NCBI GenBank assembly: GCA_009926705.1
Contig: RFOJ01000023.1
Span: 1 to 9,845, forward strand
Direction of reading: 5' to 3'
Length of the DNA stretch: 9,845 nt
Source: Acidimicrobiia bacterium
GTDB taxonomy: Bacteria; Actinomycetota; Acidimicrobiia; Acidimicrobiales; Ilumatobacteraceae
Shown here: piece after piece, positions 1-6,787 of the stretch
Numbering within the stretch: the stretch's first letter is position 1
How the letters are laid out: each line of letters opens with the position of its first letter
Notes under the pieces: generated by a model
Databases searched by the model: none
The model's input: the letters and a program-made list of their open reading frames with translations, nothing else
Told to the model about the DNA's origin: nothing
Made by a program: the position numbers and the translations under genes

Positions 1-513
1 TCGCTGCTCTGCAGCCCCGACTCGCACATCGCCGCCGACGGCCTGCTCGCCAACGACATCTCGACCATCACTCGTCGCTTGACCGAACTGCAGCGCCCGG
101 TGGTGCTCGACACCAGCCCAGGCATGAGCGACTTCACGCTTGACGCAATTGAGGCAGCATCACGCGTCGTGTTGGTAACCACCACCGATGTGGCGTCGGT
201 GCAGGCTGCGCGCAAGTTGCTCGACACCATGGCTGCGCTGCGGCTTGACACTGGCCGAGTGGCGCTTGCCGTTAATCGCAGCACGTCGCGCACCGGGCTC
301 GGTGTTACCGACGTCGAGCACCGCCTCGGCTATGCGGCGACATTGAAGATTCCCGAAAGCAAGCACATGGCAGAGGGGCTGAACGCCGGTCGACCGATCG
401 TTGAGGCGCACCCCGAGTCGCAGATCTCCGGCGATATCTCAGACTTCGCCGACTCGCTGCTCGGCGTAACCATCGGCAAGCGCTTCAGTTTCTGGTGGAA
501 GCGAGGCATCTGA
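1..513 (+). CDS. tadZ: TadZ/CpaE-like pilus localisation ATPase, C-terminal part (5' end outside window)
   Basis: The reading frame is open from base 1, so the start and the N-terminal receiver-like and P-loop regions lie upstream of the window. The visible 170 residues look like the second half of a MinD/ParA-type deviant Walker ATPase. VVLDTSPG (visible residues 34-41) fits the Walker B/switch region, followed by the strand and helix RVVLVTTTDVASVQAARKLL (55-74) and the base-binding strand VALAVNRS (87-94). In Tad pilus loci such proteins (TadZ, CpaE) sit at the membrane and set the polar position of the secretion machine. The stop TGA shares its last base with the ATG of the following TadA gene, which supports the same operon and the pilus role. 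A generic ParA/MinD protein is the alternative, but the neighbours make TadZ much more likely. Confidence 0.8.
   Translation, partial: SLLCSPDSHIAADGLLANDISTITRRLTELQRPVVLDTSPGMSDFTLDAIEAASRVVLVTTTDVASVQAARKLLDTMAALRLDTGRVALAVNRSTSRTGLGVTDVEHRLGYAATLKIPESKHMAEGLNAGRPIVEAHPESQISGDISDFADSLLGVTIGKRFSFWWKRGI
503..506 (+). promoter_or_regulatory. Ribosome binding site deciding the tadA start
   Basis: GAGG lies six bases before the ATG at 513, inside the end of the upstream gene. This spacing favours the ATG at 513 over the in-frame GTG at 495, which would need a longer gene overlap. Confidence 0.6.
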
Positions 514-1844
514 TGAGCCTGAGGTCACGAGTGCTGCGCCAGGACACGGCGCCAGAACCACAGACACCGAAGTCCGAGTCGGTCGACGAGACATGGTCGC
601 GCCTGCAGGCGACGTTCACGTCACTCACCGGCGACGTGCGGTCGTATCTCTCGTCGCTGCCCGACCGCGCAAGCATGTCCGACGACCGGCTGAGAACCCA
701 GGCGGAGTCAGAGCTCATCCGGCTCTTCAAGACTCCCCGATTCGAGATGCCTGCCGTCGACGAAGCATTCCTACGACGCGCAGTGATCGACGACATCTTG
801 GGTTTCGGCCCGCTGCAAGATCTCATCGATGATCCGAGCGTGTCGGAAGTGATGGTGAATGGTGCGAATGCCGTGTATGTCGAGCGCTCAGGGACCATCA
901 CGAAAACCGAGCGAGCTTTCGATACTGACGAGCACTTGCGTCGCGTCGTCGATCGCATGCTGCGCGCCAGCGGACGCAGAGTCGACCAATCGTCGCCGAT
1001 GGTCGACGCCAGGCTCGTCGACGGGTCGCGACTCAATGTGGTGCTGCCGCCATTGTCGGTCGACGGGCCGGCCGTGACGATCCGCAAGTTCCACTCGGCG
1101 GGATTCGGCATCGACGACCTGATTCGTCAGCAGTCACTGTCGATCGACGCAGCACGATTTCTGGAGAGCTCGGTCGCCGGGCGGCTCAACATTCTTGTGA
1201 GCGGCGGCACCGGCACCGGCAAGACGACGCTCTTGAACGTGCTCTCGGAATTCATCGGCGTCGACGAACGTGTCGTCACCATCGAAGACGCCGTCGAGCT
1301 CACGCCGCACATGCACAACGTGGTGCGTCTCGAGACTCGCCCACCGAACGCCGAGGGTCGCGGAGAAATCGTCGTGCGCGACCTCGTACGAAACGCGCTT
1401 CGCATGCGCCCCGACCGCATCATCGTCGGCGAGGTCCGCGGCTCAGAGACCATAGACATGCTCCAGGCGATGAACACAGGGCACGAAGGCTCGCTGTCGA
1501 CGGTGCACGCGAACTCGCCGCGCGACGCTCTGCGCCGCGTCGAAACCATGGTGCTGCTCGGCGGCACCGAGCTGCCGTTGCGAGCCGTTCGCGAACAAGT
1601 CGCCAACTCGATTGACGTGATCGTCCACCTCGTTCGCGACGCCCTCGGCCGTCGTTTCGTCACCCGCATCACCGAAGTGGTGGGAATGGAAGGCGACATG
1701 ATCTCCATGGCCGATCTCTACTCGCGCGACACGCAGGCGCTGGCAGGTGCAAGCTCATTGCCGGAGCTCGTCTCCACCGGGCTCGCGTCGGCGCGCCTCG
1801 GTTCACGCCATGGTTCGACCCCCCATGTGGCGGCAACCGCATGA
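513..1844 (+). CDS. tadA: TadA/CpaF secretion ATPase of a Tad-type pilus
   Basis: This 443-residue protein is a type II/IV secretion (VirB11/GspE superfamily) ATPase, the cytoplasmic hexameric motor that powers Flp/Tad pilus assembly. The N-terminal part has the CpaF-type stretch GFGPLQ...SEVMVNG (98-117). Walker A is GGTGTGKTT (231-239, Lys237). The Walker B region is RIIVGEVRGSE (302-312, with Glu307). The His box is MNTGHEGSLSTVHANSP (320-336). Length and motif order are normal for the family and no key residue is missing. The start at 513 was chosen because it overlaps the previous stop by one base and has a GAGG six bases upstream. The stop overlaps the TadB start as ATGA, so translation is probably coupled. 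A conjugation ATPase of the TrbB/VirB11 type is less likely given the tadB, tadC and peptidase neighbours. Confidence 0.95.
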   Translation: MSLRSRVLRQDTAPEPQTPKSESVDETWSRLQATFTSLTGDVRSYLSSLPDRASMSDDRLRTQAESELIRLFKTPRFEMPAVDEAFLRRAVIDDILGFGPLQDLIDDPSVSEVMVNGANAVYVERSGTITKTERAFDTDEHLRRVVDRMLRASGRRVDQSSPMVDARLVDGSRLNVVLPPLSVDGPAVTIRKFHSAGFGIDDLIRQQSLSIDAARFLESSVAGRLNILVSGGTGTGKTTLLNVLSEFIGVDERVVTIEDAVELTPHMHNVVRLETRPPNAEGRGEIVVRDLVRNALRMRPDRIIVGEVRGSETIDMLQAMNTGHEGSLSTVHANSPRDALRRVETMVLLGGTELPLRAVREQVANSIDVIVHLVRDALGRRFVTRITEVVGMEGDMISMADLYSRDTQALAGASSLPELVSTGLASARLGSRHGSTPHVAATA

Positions 1845-2590
1845 GCACCCGGCTTTCTGCGTCGCTTGCGTTCGCGGCGGCCGCCGCTTTCGGCGTCACC
1901 CAGCTGCGTACCCGTCTCGACGATCGGCGAGTGCAGCGTCGGATGCGCCAGCTCGTCGGTGTGGCCCCGATGCCGAGTGAGAGTGATTCGTCGATACACA
2001 TCGAGATGCCTCACCCGCTGCGCGAGCGGCGGCAACGCAAACGGAACGCGATGATTTCGTCGCAACTCGCACCAGCACTCGAATTGATTGTCGGCCACCT
2101 GAAAATAGGCCGCAACATTGGCGCCGCGATTGCCGAAGTGACCGACTCGCTCTCCGAGCCGCTGCAGTCGATTTTCGTTGACGCAGTTGAAGAAGCGCGA
2201 CTTGGCACCCCGTTGAGCGACTCACTGCAACGATTCAGCGACGTCGAAGGCAATCGACATCTCGGCGTGGTCGCTTCGGCAATCGGCCTGCAGTCCAAGC
2301 ACGGCGGCTCGCTCGTCGAGATTCTCGAGGCGGTCCACTCGACTATCGAAGAAGAAGACCGACTGCAACGTGACATCCAGACACTCACGGCCGACAATCG
2401 AATCAGCGCCAAGGTGCTGCTCGCGCTTCCGCCGGCGACGCTCGTCGTCGTCTCGCTACTCAACCCTGGTTATGCATCTCCGCTCGTGAGTGACTCGCTT
2501 GGGCAACGCATGTCGCTGGTCGGAATCACGTTGGCATTCGTCGGCTGGCGCTGGCTGAAGCGGCTCTCCACCCCCGAAGTGGTGGCGTAG
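1841..2590 (+). CDS. tadB: TadB, inner-membrane platform protein (T2SSF family)
   Basis: This 249-residue protein is a type II secretion F-domain protein, one of two integral membrane proteins on which the TadA ATPase acts. A short hydrophobic N-terminus (4-19) is followed by a basic stretch (22-36 and 61-69). The cytoplasmic helical F domain (about 72-190) includes the typical LELIVGHLKIGRNIGAAIAE helix and the later GGSLVEILEAVHSTIEEE helix. Two C-terminal membrane segments lie at about 191-207 and 223-238. The start ATG overlaps the TadA stop by four bases and the next gene begins immediately after its stop. TadB rather than TadC is inferred from position directly after tadA. It is somewhat shorter than many TadB proteins, but no domain part is obviously missing. 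Confidence 0.88.
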   Translation: MSTRLSASLAFAAAAAFGVTQLRTRLDDRRVQRRMRQLVGVAPMPSESDSSIHIEMPHPLRERRQRKRNAMISSQLAPALELIVGHLKIGRNIGAAIAEVTDSLSEPLQSIFVDAVEEARLGTPLSDSLQRFSDVEGNRHLGVVASAIGLQSKHGGSLVEILEAVHSTIEEEDRLQRDIQTLTADNRISAKVLLALPPATLVVVSLLNPGYASPLVSDSLGQRMSLVGITLAFVGWRWLKRLSTPEVVA

Positions 2591-3376
2591 ATGCGTCTAC
2601 TTGCTTCATTACTGTTCGGCGGGGCTGCAGCACTCATGACCGCCCAAGCAGGTCGATTGACCGCGATTCGTTCGACGAAGCGCCGCGCCCCGATCACAGG
2701 CAAGCGTCGAAGCAGCCTCTTGGGTGCAACCGGCGTTGTGCTCGGCACCGAGGCCGAACTGCAGCGACTCGTTGCGCGACGCACCGTGCTGGTCGCCGGG
2801 GCGAGCATGCTCGGCGTGCTCGCGGTGTGGGTGCGCACCGACGTGGTCGGTCTTGCAGCGGCGATTCTCTTGTTGGTGATCGCGTGGCAGCTCCCGGTGT
2901 GGCGTGCGCGCCGCAAAGAAGAAGCACGTCGCAACGCCATCGAGGTGGAAATCGTCGACGCACTCGGAGAAATGGTGATGGGTGTCGAGGCGGGGCTCAC
3001 GCTCGAAGCAACGATGAACATCTACGCCACGAGGCACCAATCCCCTCTCGCCGACGAGTTTCGTGCGGTGCTCGACCGAATAACGCTCGGTATCTCGCGC
3101 GACATGTCGCTGAAAGAGATGCTCGACCGCACACCGACGCACGGTATGCAGCTCTTCGTCGCCGCTGTGCGCCAGAACCAGCGCATCGGTGCGCCGCTCG
3201 CCACGGTGCTGCGCCAACAAGCACGGACCGCCCGCCGACGTCGTCGCCAGACCATCGAGGAACGCTCGGCGAAACTCGCCATGAAAATGGTGTTCCCCAC
3301 CGTGTTCTGCATCTTGCCATCGCTCATGGTGGTGGTCGTGGGTCCGGCGATGATCCGCACGCTCGAATCGCTGTAG
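2591..3376 (+). CDS. tadC: TadC, second inner-membrane platform protein (T2SSF family)
   Basis: This 261-residue protein is the second F-domain membrane protein of the Tad secretion platform. Hydrophobic segments are at about 4-18, 65-81, 84-104 and 233-253. The cytoplasmic F domain lies between the last two and contains EIVDALGEMVMGVEAGLTLE (120-139), where TadC proteins carry their first helix pair. A strongly basic run, RTARRRRRQ (212-220), precedes the conserved helix ERSAKLAMKMVFPTVFCILP, which is characteristic of TadC C-termini. The ATG follows the TadB stop with no gap. The downstream prepilin peptidase starts two bases after this stop. Position and the KMVFP-type C-terminus support TadC over TadB. 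Confidence 0.9.
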   Translation: MRLLASLLFGGAAALMTAQAGRLTAIRSTKRRAPITGKRRSSLLGATGVVLGTEAELQRLVARRTVLVAGASMLGVLAVWVRTDVVGLAAAILLLVIAWQLPVWRARRKEEARRNAIEVEIVDALGEMVMGVEAGLTLEATMNIYATRHQSPLADEFRAVLDRITLGISRDMSLKEMLDRTPTHGMQLFVAAVRQNQRIGAPLATVLRQQARTARRRRRQTIEERSAKLAMKMVFPTVFCILPSLMVVVVGPAMIRTLESL

Positions 3377-3378
3377 CG

Positions 3379-3954
3379 ATGCCAGAAGTCGGCGACTTGG
3401 CAGCGTGGCCAGGGCGTCAACTTAGCGGTTGGTGGCTGGCATTCTCGACGGTGTACGGCGCATGCGTGTTGTGGGCTGCTGTCGGCCACGATGCCGGTTC
3501 GATTGCCCTCGCGGGCTTTGCGATCACCGTGCCGCTGATCGGTCTGCTCGCCGCAATCGATGCGACGACGCGTCAGTTGCCCCGTGCCATCAGCTACGCG
3601 GCGTGCGCACTTGCTTTGCCTCTCTTGTCGTTCGATCCGCGTGCCGACGGCGACGGCACTTGGTCTGCCGCGCGCGGTGCACTGCTCATGGTGGCAATCA
3701 CGGCGGTGATCCGCCTCGCAGGCCGCGGCTCACTGGGGCGCGGTGACGTGCACTTCTCCCCTCTGCTCGGTGCAGTCGCCGGATGGTTCGGCGCGCGCGA
3801 AGTAGTAGCGACATGGCTCGCCACCGCGATGCTGGGTGGGTTCGTCGCGATGATCATCGTGATGTCTGGCCGAGATCGCCGAACACGGTTCGCGTACGGC
3901 CCGCTACTGCTTTTGGGTTTGTGCGTCGCGCTGCTGATTACGGCTTGGCGCTGA
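3379..3954 (+). CDS. tadV: Prepilin peptidase, A24 family (TadV/CpaA-like)
   Basis: This 191-residue polytopic membrane protein has the two aspartate motifs of the bilobed aspartyl (A24) prepilin peptidases. The first Asp61 is in AAIDATTRQLP (58-68). The second Asp123 is in GRGDVHF (120-126), equivalent to the family GxGDxK motif with His in the Lys position. The later FAYGPLLLLG resembles the PFGPxL motif of the family. It lacks the N-terminal cysteine-bearing methyltransferase domain of PilD, as expected for the short TadV/CpaA class. It should cleave leader peptides from Flp pilins at the cytoplasmic membrane face. The frame stays open upstream inside tadC, but the ATG two bases after the tadC stop gives a family-length protein. 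The 3' end overlaps the opposing stress-protein gene by 17 bases, leaving no room for a separate terminator. Confidence 0.88.
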   Translation: MPEVGDLAAWPGRQLSGWWLAFSTVYGACVLWAAVGHDAGSIALAGFAITVPLIGLLAAIDATTRQLPRAISYAACALALPLLSFDPRADGDGTWSAARGALLMVAITAVIRLAGRGSLGRGDVHFSPLLGAVAGWFGAREVVATWLATAMLGGFVAMIIVMSGRDRRTRFAYGPLLLLGLCVALLITAWR

Positions 3955-4381
3955 CGACCACCACCGGGCACGGTGCGTGGTGCACGACCTGCGTGGCGAC
4001 TGAGCCAAGCAGCAAGCCGACGAACCCGCCGTGGCCGCGACGACCGACAACGACCATCTCGGCGTCTTTGGCGGCCTGCATCAGCATGGTGGCGGGCGAC
4101 CCTTGTGCGACGATCTCGTTGACCTGCACGCCGCCCCGGTCTCGTTCGACTTTCTTCATCACGCCGTCGAGCACGAATTTTGCAGCAGCTTGCATCTCTG
4201 AAGTCGGCGGAATGATGGCGATTCCCATCGGGTCGACCATTGGCGTGAAATGCCAGGAGTGAATGACGTCGACGGGCACGTTTCGCAATGAGGCTTCTTG
4301 AAGTGCCCAACGAATCGCAGAGAGCGAATGTTCAGAACCGTCAGTGCCGACAACGATTCGGCGGGCAGCTTGAGTGGTCAC
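3938..4381 (-). CDS. Universal stress protein (UspA family, ATP-binding type)
   Basis: This 147-residue protein has a single Usp domain. The N-terminal strand RRIVVGTDGS (7-16) carries the conserved Asp14. The C-terminal half has the nucleotide-binding pattern G-x2-G-x9-G-S as Gly113, Gly116, Gly126 and Ser127, then the final strand CPVVVV. By family knowledge the intact loop predicts ATP binding, as in the MJ0577-like class. Such proteins act in the cytoplasm in stress or dormancy, usually with unknown partners. The GTG start at 4381 places the first strand at the usual distance from the N-terminus. A TTG at 4417 would add 12 residues and has no better ribosome site. The gene is convergent with the prepilin peptidase and overlaps it by 17 bases. 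The 27-base tandem repeat at 4432-4512 lies just upstream. Confidence 0.92.
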   Translation of the reverse strand: MTTQAARRIVVGTDGSEHSLSAIRWALQEASLRNVPVDVIHSWHFTPMVDPMGIAIIPPTSEMQAAAKFVLDGVMKKVERDRGGVQVNEIVAQGSPATMLMQAAKDAEMVVVGRRGHGGFVGLLLGSVATQVVHHAPCPVVVVSAKP

Positions 4382-4431
4382 GATGTCCAGCCAAGTGGGT
4401 TCGCGGCGCGAGCTCAACGGATGAACGTCAC

Positions 4432-4512
4432 TTTGTGCGGGCAGGAATGTCGCGCCGCATAGTGCGAGTACGAATGTCGCGCCGCGAGACGCAAGAACCG
4501 AAGTCGCGACGT
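4432..4512. repeat. Imperfect 27-base tandem repeat, three units, upstream of the stress-protein gene
   Basis: Units start at 4432, 4459 and 4486. The core GAATGTCGCGCCGC is identical at 4445-4458 and 4472-4485. The third unit is degenerate, with GAAGTCGCGACG at 4500-4511 and one base deleted in the core. Units one and two match at 22 of 27 positions by direct reading. The repeat lies in the 176-base gap between the ABC permease stop and the stress-protein start, about 50-130 bases upstream of that start on the minus strand. It could be a repeated regulatory site, the remnant of an intergenic repeat family, or neutral duplication. Confidence 0.7.
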
Positions 4513-4557
4513 CAAGTGTGCGGACACGCGCCGCCGAGAATGCGGGCCCGTTTCGCG

Positions 4558-5352
4558 CTAGAGCACGTCGCGGCGTTCGAACACCGCGACTGCTGCCGTC
4601 ATGAGTACCGACGCGAACGCAACGGCGATGAGGCTGTAGCCGAGGTCAAAGCCTCGCTTCATTGACTCGGCCCCGACGGTCCACTGCATCGGGTTGAACG
4701 GGTTGATGTCGTCCATGAACTGCACGAGCGGCGCCAACGAATACACGACGAATGCGGCGATGGCGATGGTGAGTGAGATACCGAGGCCCATCGAGCGGCG
4801 TCCGCTCCATGCGCCCACGAGCACTCCGACCGAGCCGAACACCAACCCGGTGAGCACTGTCGAAGCGGATGCCGCCGCGACTCGGCCAACCGACACCGAC
4901 ATGTCGACGATGGGTGCACCAATCACCAGTGCGAGCCACAGCACTGCGCCGAGCAGCACCAAGACGCCGACTTCTGCGGCGATTCGGGTGACGAGGAACC
5001 GTCGCCGCGAGATGGGCAACGAGAACAAGATGTCAGCAGTGCCTGCCTCGACTTCGTCGGTGGCAACCCGGGCACCCCACGTGACGCCGACGGCAATAAA
5101 GATGAGCGGCAGCGTGGCGGAGAACAACTCAGTGGAGAGGTAGCCGACCGCGGTGCCGTATTCCTCCATGCGGAAGATCTTCTTGAACGCCTCCGGGAAA
5201 GAGTCGGCGAAGTCAGTGACGCGCGACGTGGTGTCGCGAACCGTGGGATACACCGCGAGCTGCACCGCGATCAACGCGACGATGCCCGATACCCAGCCCG
5301 CGATACCGCGCACGTGGTCGCGGAAGGTCTTGAGCAGCAGCGGATACAGCAT
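4558..5352 (-). CDS. ABC-2 type transporter permease
   Basis: This 264-residue membrane protein has about six hydrophobic segments (near 17-35, 77-93, 125-147, 160-182, 189-210 and 239-257). That is the topology of one ABC-2 exporter permease half. The cytoplasmic loop DEVEAGTADILFSLPISRRR (99-118) resembles the conserved ABC-2 coupling region (E.GT...LL..P.SR). It starts nine bases after the stop of the ABC ATPase gene and is almost certainly its partner. The complex would be an exporter in the cytoplasmic membrane. The substrate cannot be read from sequence; relatives are annotated as drug, polyketide or lipid exporters. It is the last gene of the four-gene minus-strand run, and no clear hairpin terminator follows it. 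Confidence 0.85.
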   Translation of the reverse strand: MLYPLLLKTFRDHVRGIAGWVSGIVALIAVQLAVYPTVRDTTSRVTDFADSFPEAFKKIFRMEEYGTAVGYLSTELFSATLPLIFIAVGVTWGARVATDEVEAGTADILFSLPISRRRFLVTRIAAEVGVLVLLGAVLWLALVIGAPIVDMSVSVGRVAAASASTVLTGLVFGSVGVLVGAWSGRRSMGLGISLTIAIAAFVVYSLAPLVQFMDDINPFNPMQWTVGAESMKRGFDLGYSLIAVAFASVLMTAAVAVFERRDVL

Positions 5353-5361
5353 CGGCTGGCG

Positions 5362-6330
5362 TCAGGAAGCCTGTTTGGAATTGTCGATCAATGAGAGGAA
5401 GATGTCGTCGAGGCTCGGGTCGTGCGCATGGATGCCGACCACACCTTTGGCAACCGCTGTGCGCAAGAGCTCGGTCTCCGGGCCAACCACGTAGCACGAG
5501 AGCGTTCGTCGCGACATTTGCACCCCGCGCACGCCTGGAAGCGCGGCGAATGGTGCGGAATCGACGGGCGACTCAAACTCAAGGTCCACACGGCGAGCAA
5601 ACCGAGACTTGAGCATCGTTACATCGTCGACGATGACGAGCCGACCCTCGCGCATGACGGCGACACGGTCGGCGAGCCGTTCGACTTCGGCGAGAATGTG
5701 CGACGACAGCACGATGGTCGCCCCGCGACGTCGCGTCTCGTCGACGAGCAGTTCAAACTCGCGCTGCACGATTGGGTCGAGCCCCGACGTCGGCTCGTCG
5801 AGCAACAGCAGCTCCGGGGCGTGCATGAAGGCCTGCACGACAGCGACCTTCTGTTTGGTGCCGCGCGAGAGGTCGCTGATGTGTCGCGACGGGTCGAGCT
5901 TCAGCCGCTCGCACAGCGACATAGCCGAAGTCATCGCGTCGAGTTTGCGCAGCTTCATCATGAACTCGAGATATTGCATGACGGTCTGCTGGTCATAAAG
6001 CGCGAGGTCTCCGGGTAAGTATCCGATGCGCGAGCGGATGGCCTTGCCTACGGCGGTGACGTCGCGACCGAAGATCGAGATTCGACCGCTCGTGAAGTTC
6101 AAAAGACCGAGCATGAGTCGCAGCAGCGTGGTTTTGCCCGACCCGTTGGGGCCGAGTAGGCCGAGCACTTCCCCGCTGCGAACGTCAAGGCTCACCTCTT
6201 CGATGCCGATGTCGCGGCCGTAGTGCTTGGTGGCGCGCCGCACCTCGATGAGCGAGGGTGCGAGTGCGGGTGCGGCTGCGGGTTGCGAGCCGCCGTTTGC
6301 TGACCACGCCATGGGCCACGTAGCGCTCAT
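5362..6330 (-). CDS. ABC-2 type transporter ATP-binding protein
   Basis: This 322-residue protein contains a complete ABC nucleotide-binding domain. Walker A is GPNGSGKTT (60-68). The signature is LSRGTKQK (154-161) instead of the common LSGGQ. Walker B is LLLLDEPTSGLDP (174-186, with Glu179), and His211 is the switch histidine. At the Q-loop position the protein reads IGYLPGDLALYD, with Gly where Gln is usual. From family knowledge, the LSRG-xx-QK signature and the YLPG loop mark one subfamily of exporter ATPases rather than damage. The C-terminal roughly 90 residues (VDLEFES...SLDDIFLSLI) form the accessory domain common in drug-exporter ATPases. The N-terminal 26 residues are Ala/Pro-rich and unconserved in appearance. 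The ATG at 6330 follows an AGAGGG ribosome site and sits one base after the upstream stop. Confidence 0.93.
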   Translation of the reverse strand: MSATWPMAWSANGGSQPAAAPALAPSLIEVRRATKHYGRDIGIEEVSLDVRSGEVLGLLGPNGSGKTTLLRLMLGLLNFTSGRISIFGRDVTAVGKAIRSRIGYLPGDLALYDQQTVMQYLEFMMKLRKLDAMTSAMSLCERLKLDPSRHISDLSRGTKQKVAVVQAFMHAPELLLLDEPTSGLDPIVQREFELLVDETRRRGATIVLSSHILAEVERLADRVAVMREGRLVIVDDVTMLKSRFARRVDLEFESPVDSAPFAALPGVRGVQMSRRTLSCYVVGPETELLRTAVAKGVVGIHAHDPSLDDIFLSLIDNSKQAS

Positions 6331-6331
6331 G

Positions 6332-6787
6332 TCATCCCTCTCGTTGCACGTAGCCCGCGTACCAGAGGCGCGCGAGCTTGAGTAGTTCTGGGTCGGTGAG
6401 CGCCGACAAGTCGGCGGCGATCTCGCCGATGACCCGTTCGGCGACTAGATGGTGGCTGTGCTTCACGTGTTCGATGAACCCTTTGGCCATGTTCGAACGC
6501 CCGTGTGCGTGACCGACCACCAAGATGCGTTGCGCGTCGGCGACCTGCTCGGCGACCGCGTCGAAGTACTTCGGGTCGTCTGGGTCGAGATGGTGCATGT
6601 GATGCGCCTGCCCGGTGCGCACGTGGTGGTGCGCACGATGTGCATCGGGCGCTACCACTCGTTGCGGCTTGGTCGGCTGCCGGTGCTGCGTGTCTTCTTC
6701 GGGCAGACCGTGCCAGATGCGCGCCTCCGACTGCGAGATCACTACAACGTCGAGCGTCTTGGGTAATGACGACGTCTGTTTACGCAT
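6332..6787 (-). CDS. Small histidine-rich protein, eRF1-domain-like (baeRF-type / 'translational machinery protein')
   Basis: This 151-residue protein starts with the strand LDVVVISQSEARIW (12-25). It then has a His-rich linker (HHH at 53-55, HHMHH at 62-66). A segment YFDAVAEQVADAQRILVVGHAHGRSNM (74-100) is followed by a helix and strand, HHLVAERVIGEIAADLSALTDPELLKLARLWY (112-143). From memory this order (EARIF strand, His-rich linker, ILVVGPGxAK loop, RIVGVE strand, DGQLxAYAR helix) matches small bacterial proteins related to domain 3 of archaeal/eukaryotic release factor eRF1 and Pelota. The function of this family is not established. Unusually, the loop reads GHAHGRSNM rather than GPGxAK, and 16 residues are histidine. 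It overlaps the end of the RNase gene by eight bases and is followed one base later by the ABC ATPase gene. A metal-binding role is an alternative. Family assignment is moderate and by eye only. Confidence 0.6.
   Translation of the reverse strand: MRKQTSSLPKTLDVVVISQSEARIWHGLPEEDTQHRQPTKPQRVVAPDAHRAHHHVRTGQAHHMHHLDPDDPKYFDAVAEQVADAQRILVVGHAHGRSNMAKGFIEHVKHSHHLVAERVIGEIAADLSALTDPELLKLARLWYAGYVQREG
6335..6342 (-). promoter_or_regulatory. Ribosome binding site for the ABC ATPase gene
   Basis: On the minus strand GAGAGGGA lies close before the ATG at 6330, inside the end of the upstream gene. It supports this start over the in-frame Met at residue 7. Confidence 0.6.

Noticed and set aside
485..1111. 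208-residue minus-strand ORF opposite tadA
   Set aside because: Ser/Arg-rich shadow of the TadA coding frame with no recognisable domain.
2827..3378. Long upstream extension of the prepilin peptidase frame
   Set aside because: It lies wholly inside tadC in another frame and encodes Arg/His-rich sequence without motifs; the ATG at 3379 gives a normal-length peptidase.
4515..4526. GTGT/ACAC inverted repeat as a terminator after the permease
   Set aside because: The stem is only four bases with no T-run, too weak for an intrinsic terminator.
4288..4665. Plus-strand ORF bridging the stress gene, the intergenic gap and the permease 3' end
   Set aside because: It overlaps two well-supported minus-strand genes and has an Arg-rich shadow composition; the gap holds a tandem repeat instead.
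5422..6018. 198-residue plus-strand ORF opposite the ABC ATPase
   Set aside because: A shadow frame of a gene with full ABC motifs; its composition is Arg/His-rich and no domain is visible.
5362..6330. LSRGTKQK signature and Gly at the Q-loop as signs of a defective ABC ATPase
   Set aside because: These are recognised as features of one exporter ATPase subfamily; Walker A, Walker B and the switch His are intact.
6615..6636. Two GTGCGCAC palindromes 14 bases apart
   Set aside because: They fall inside the eRF1-like gene and are explained by its His/Arg codons (AHHHVRT).
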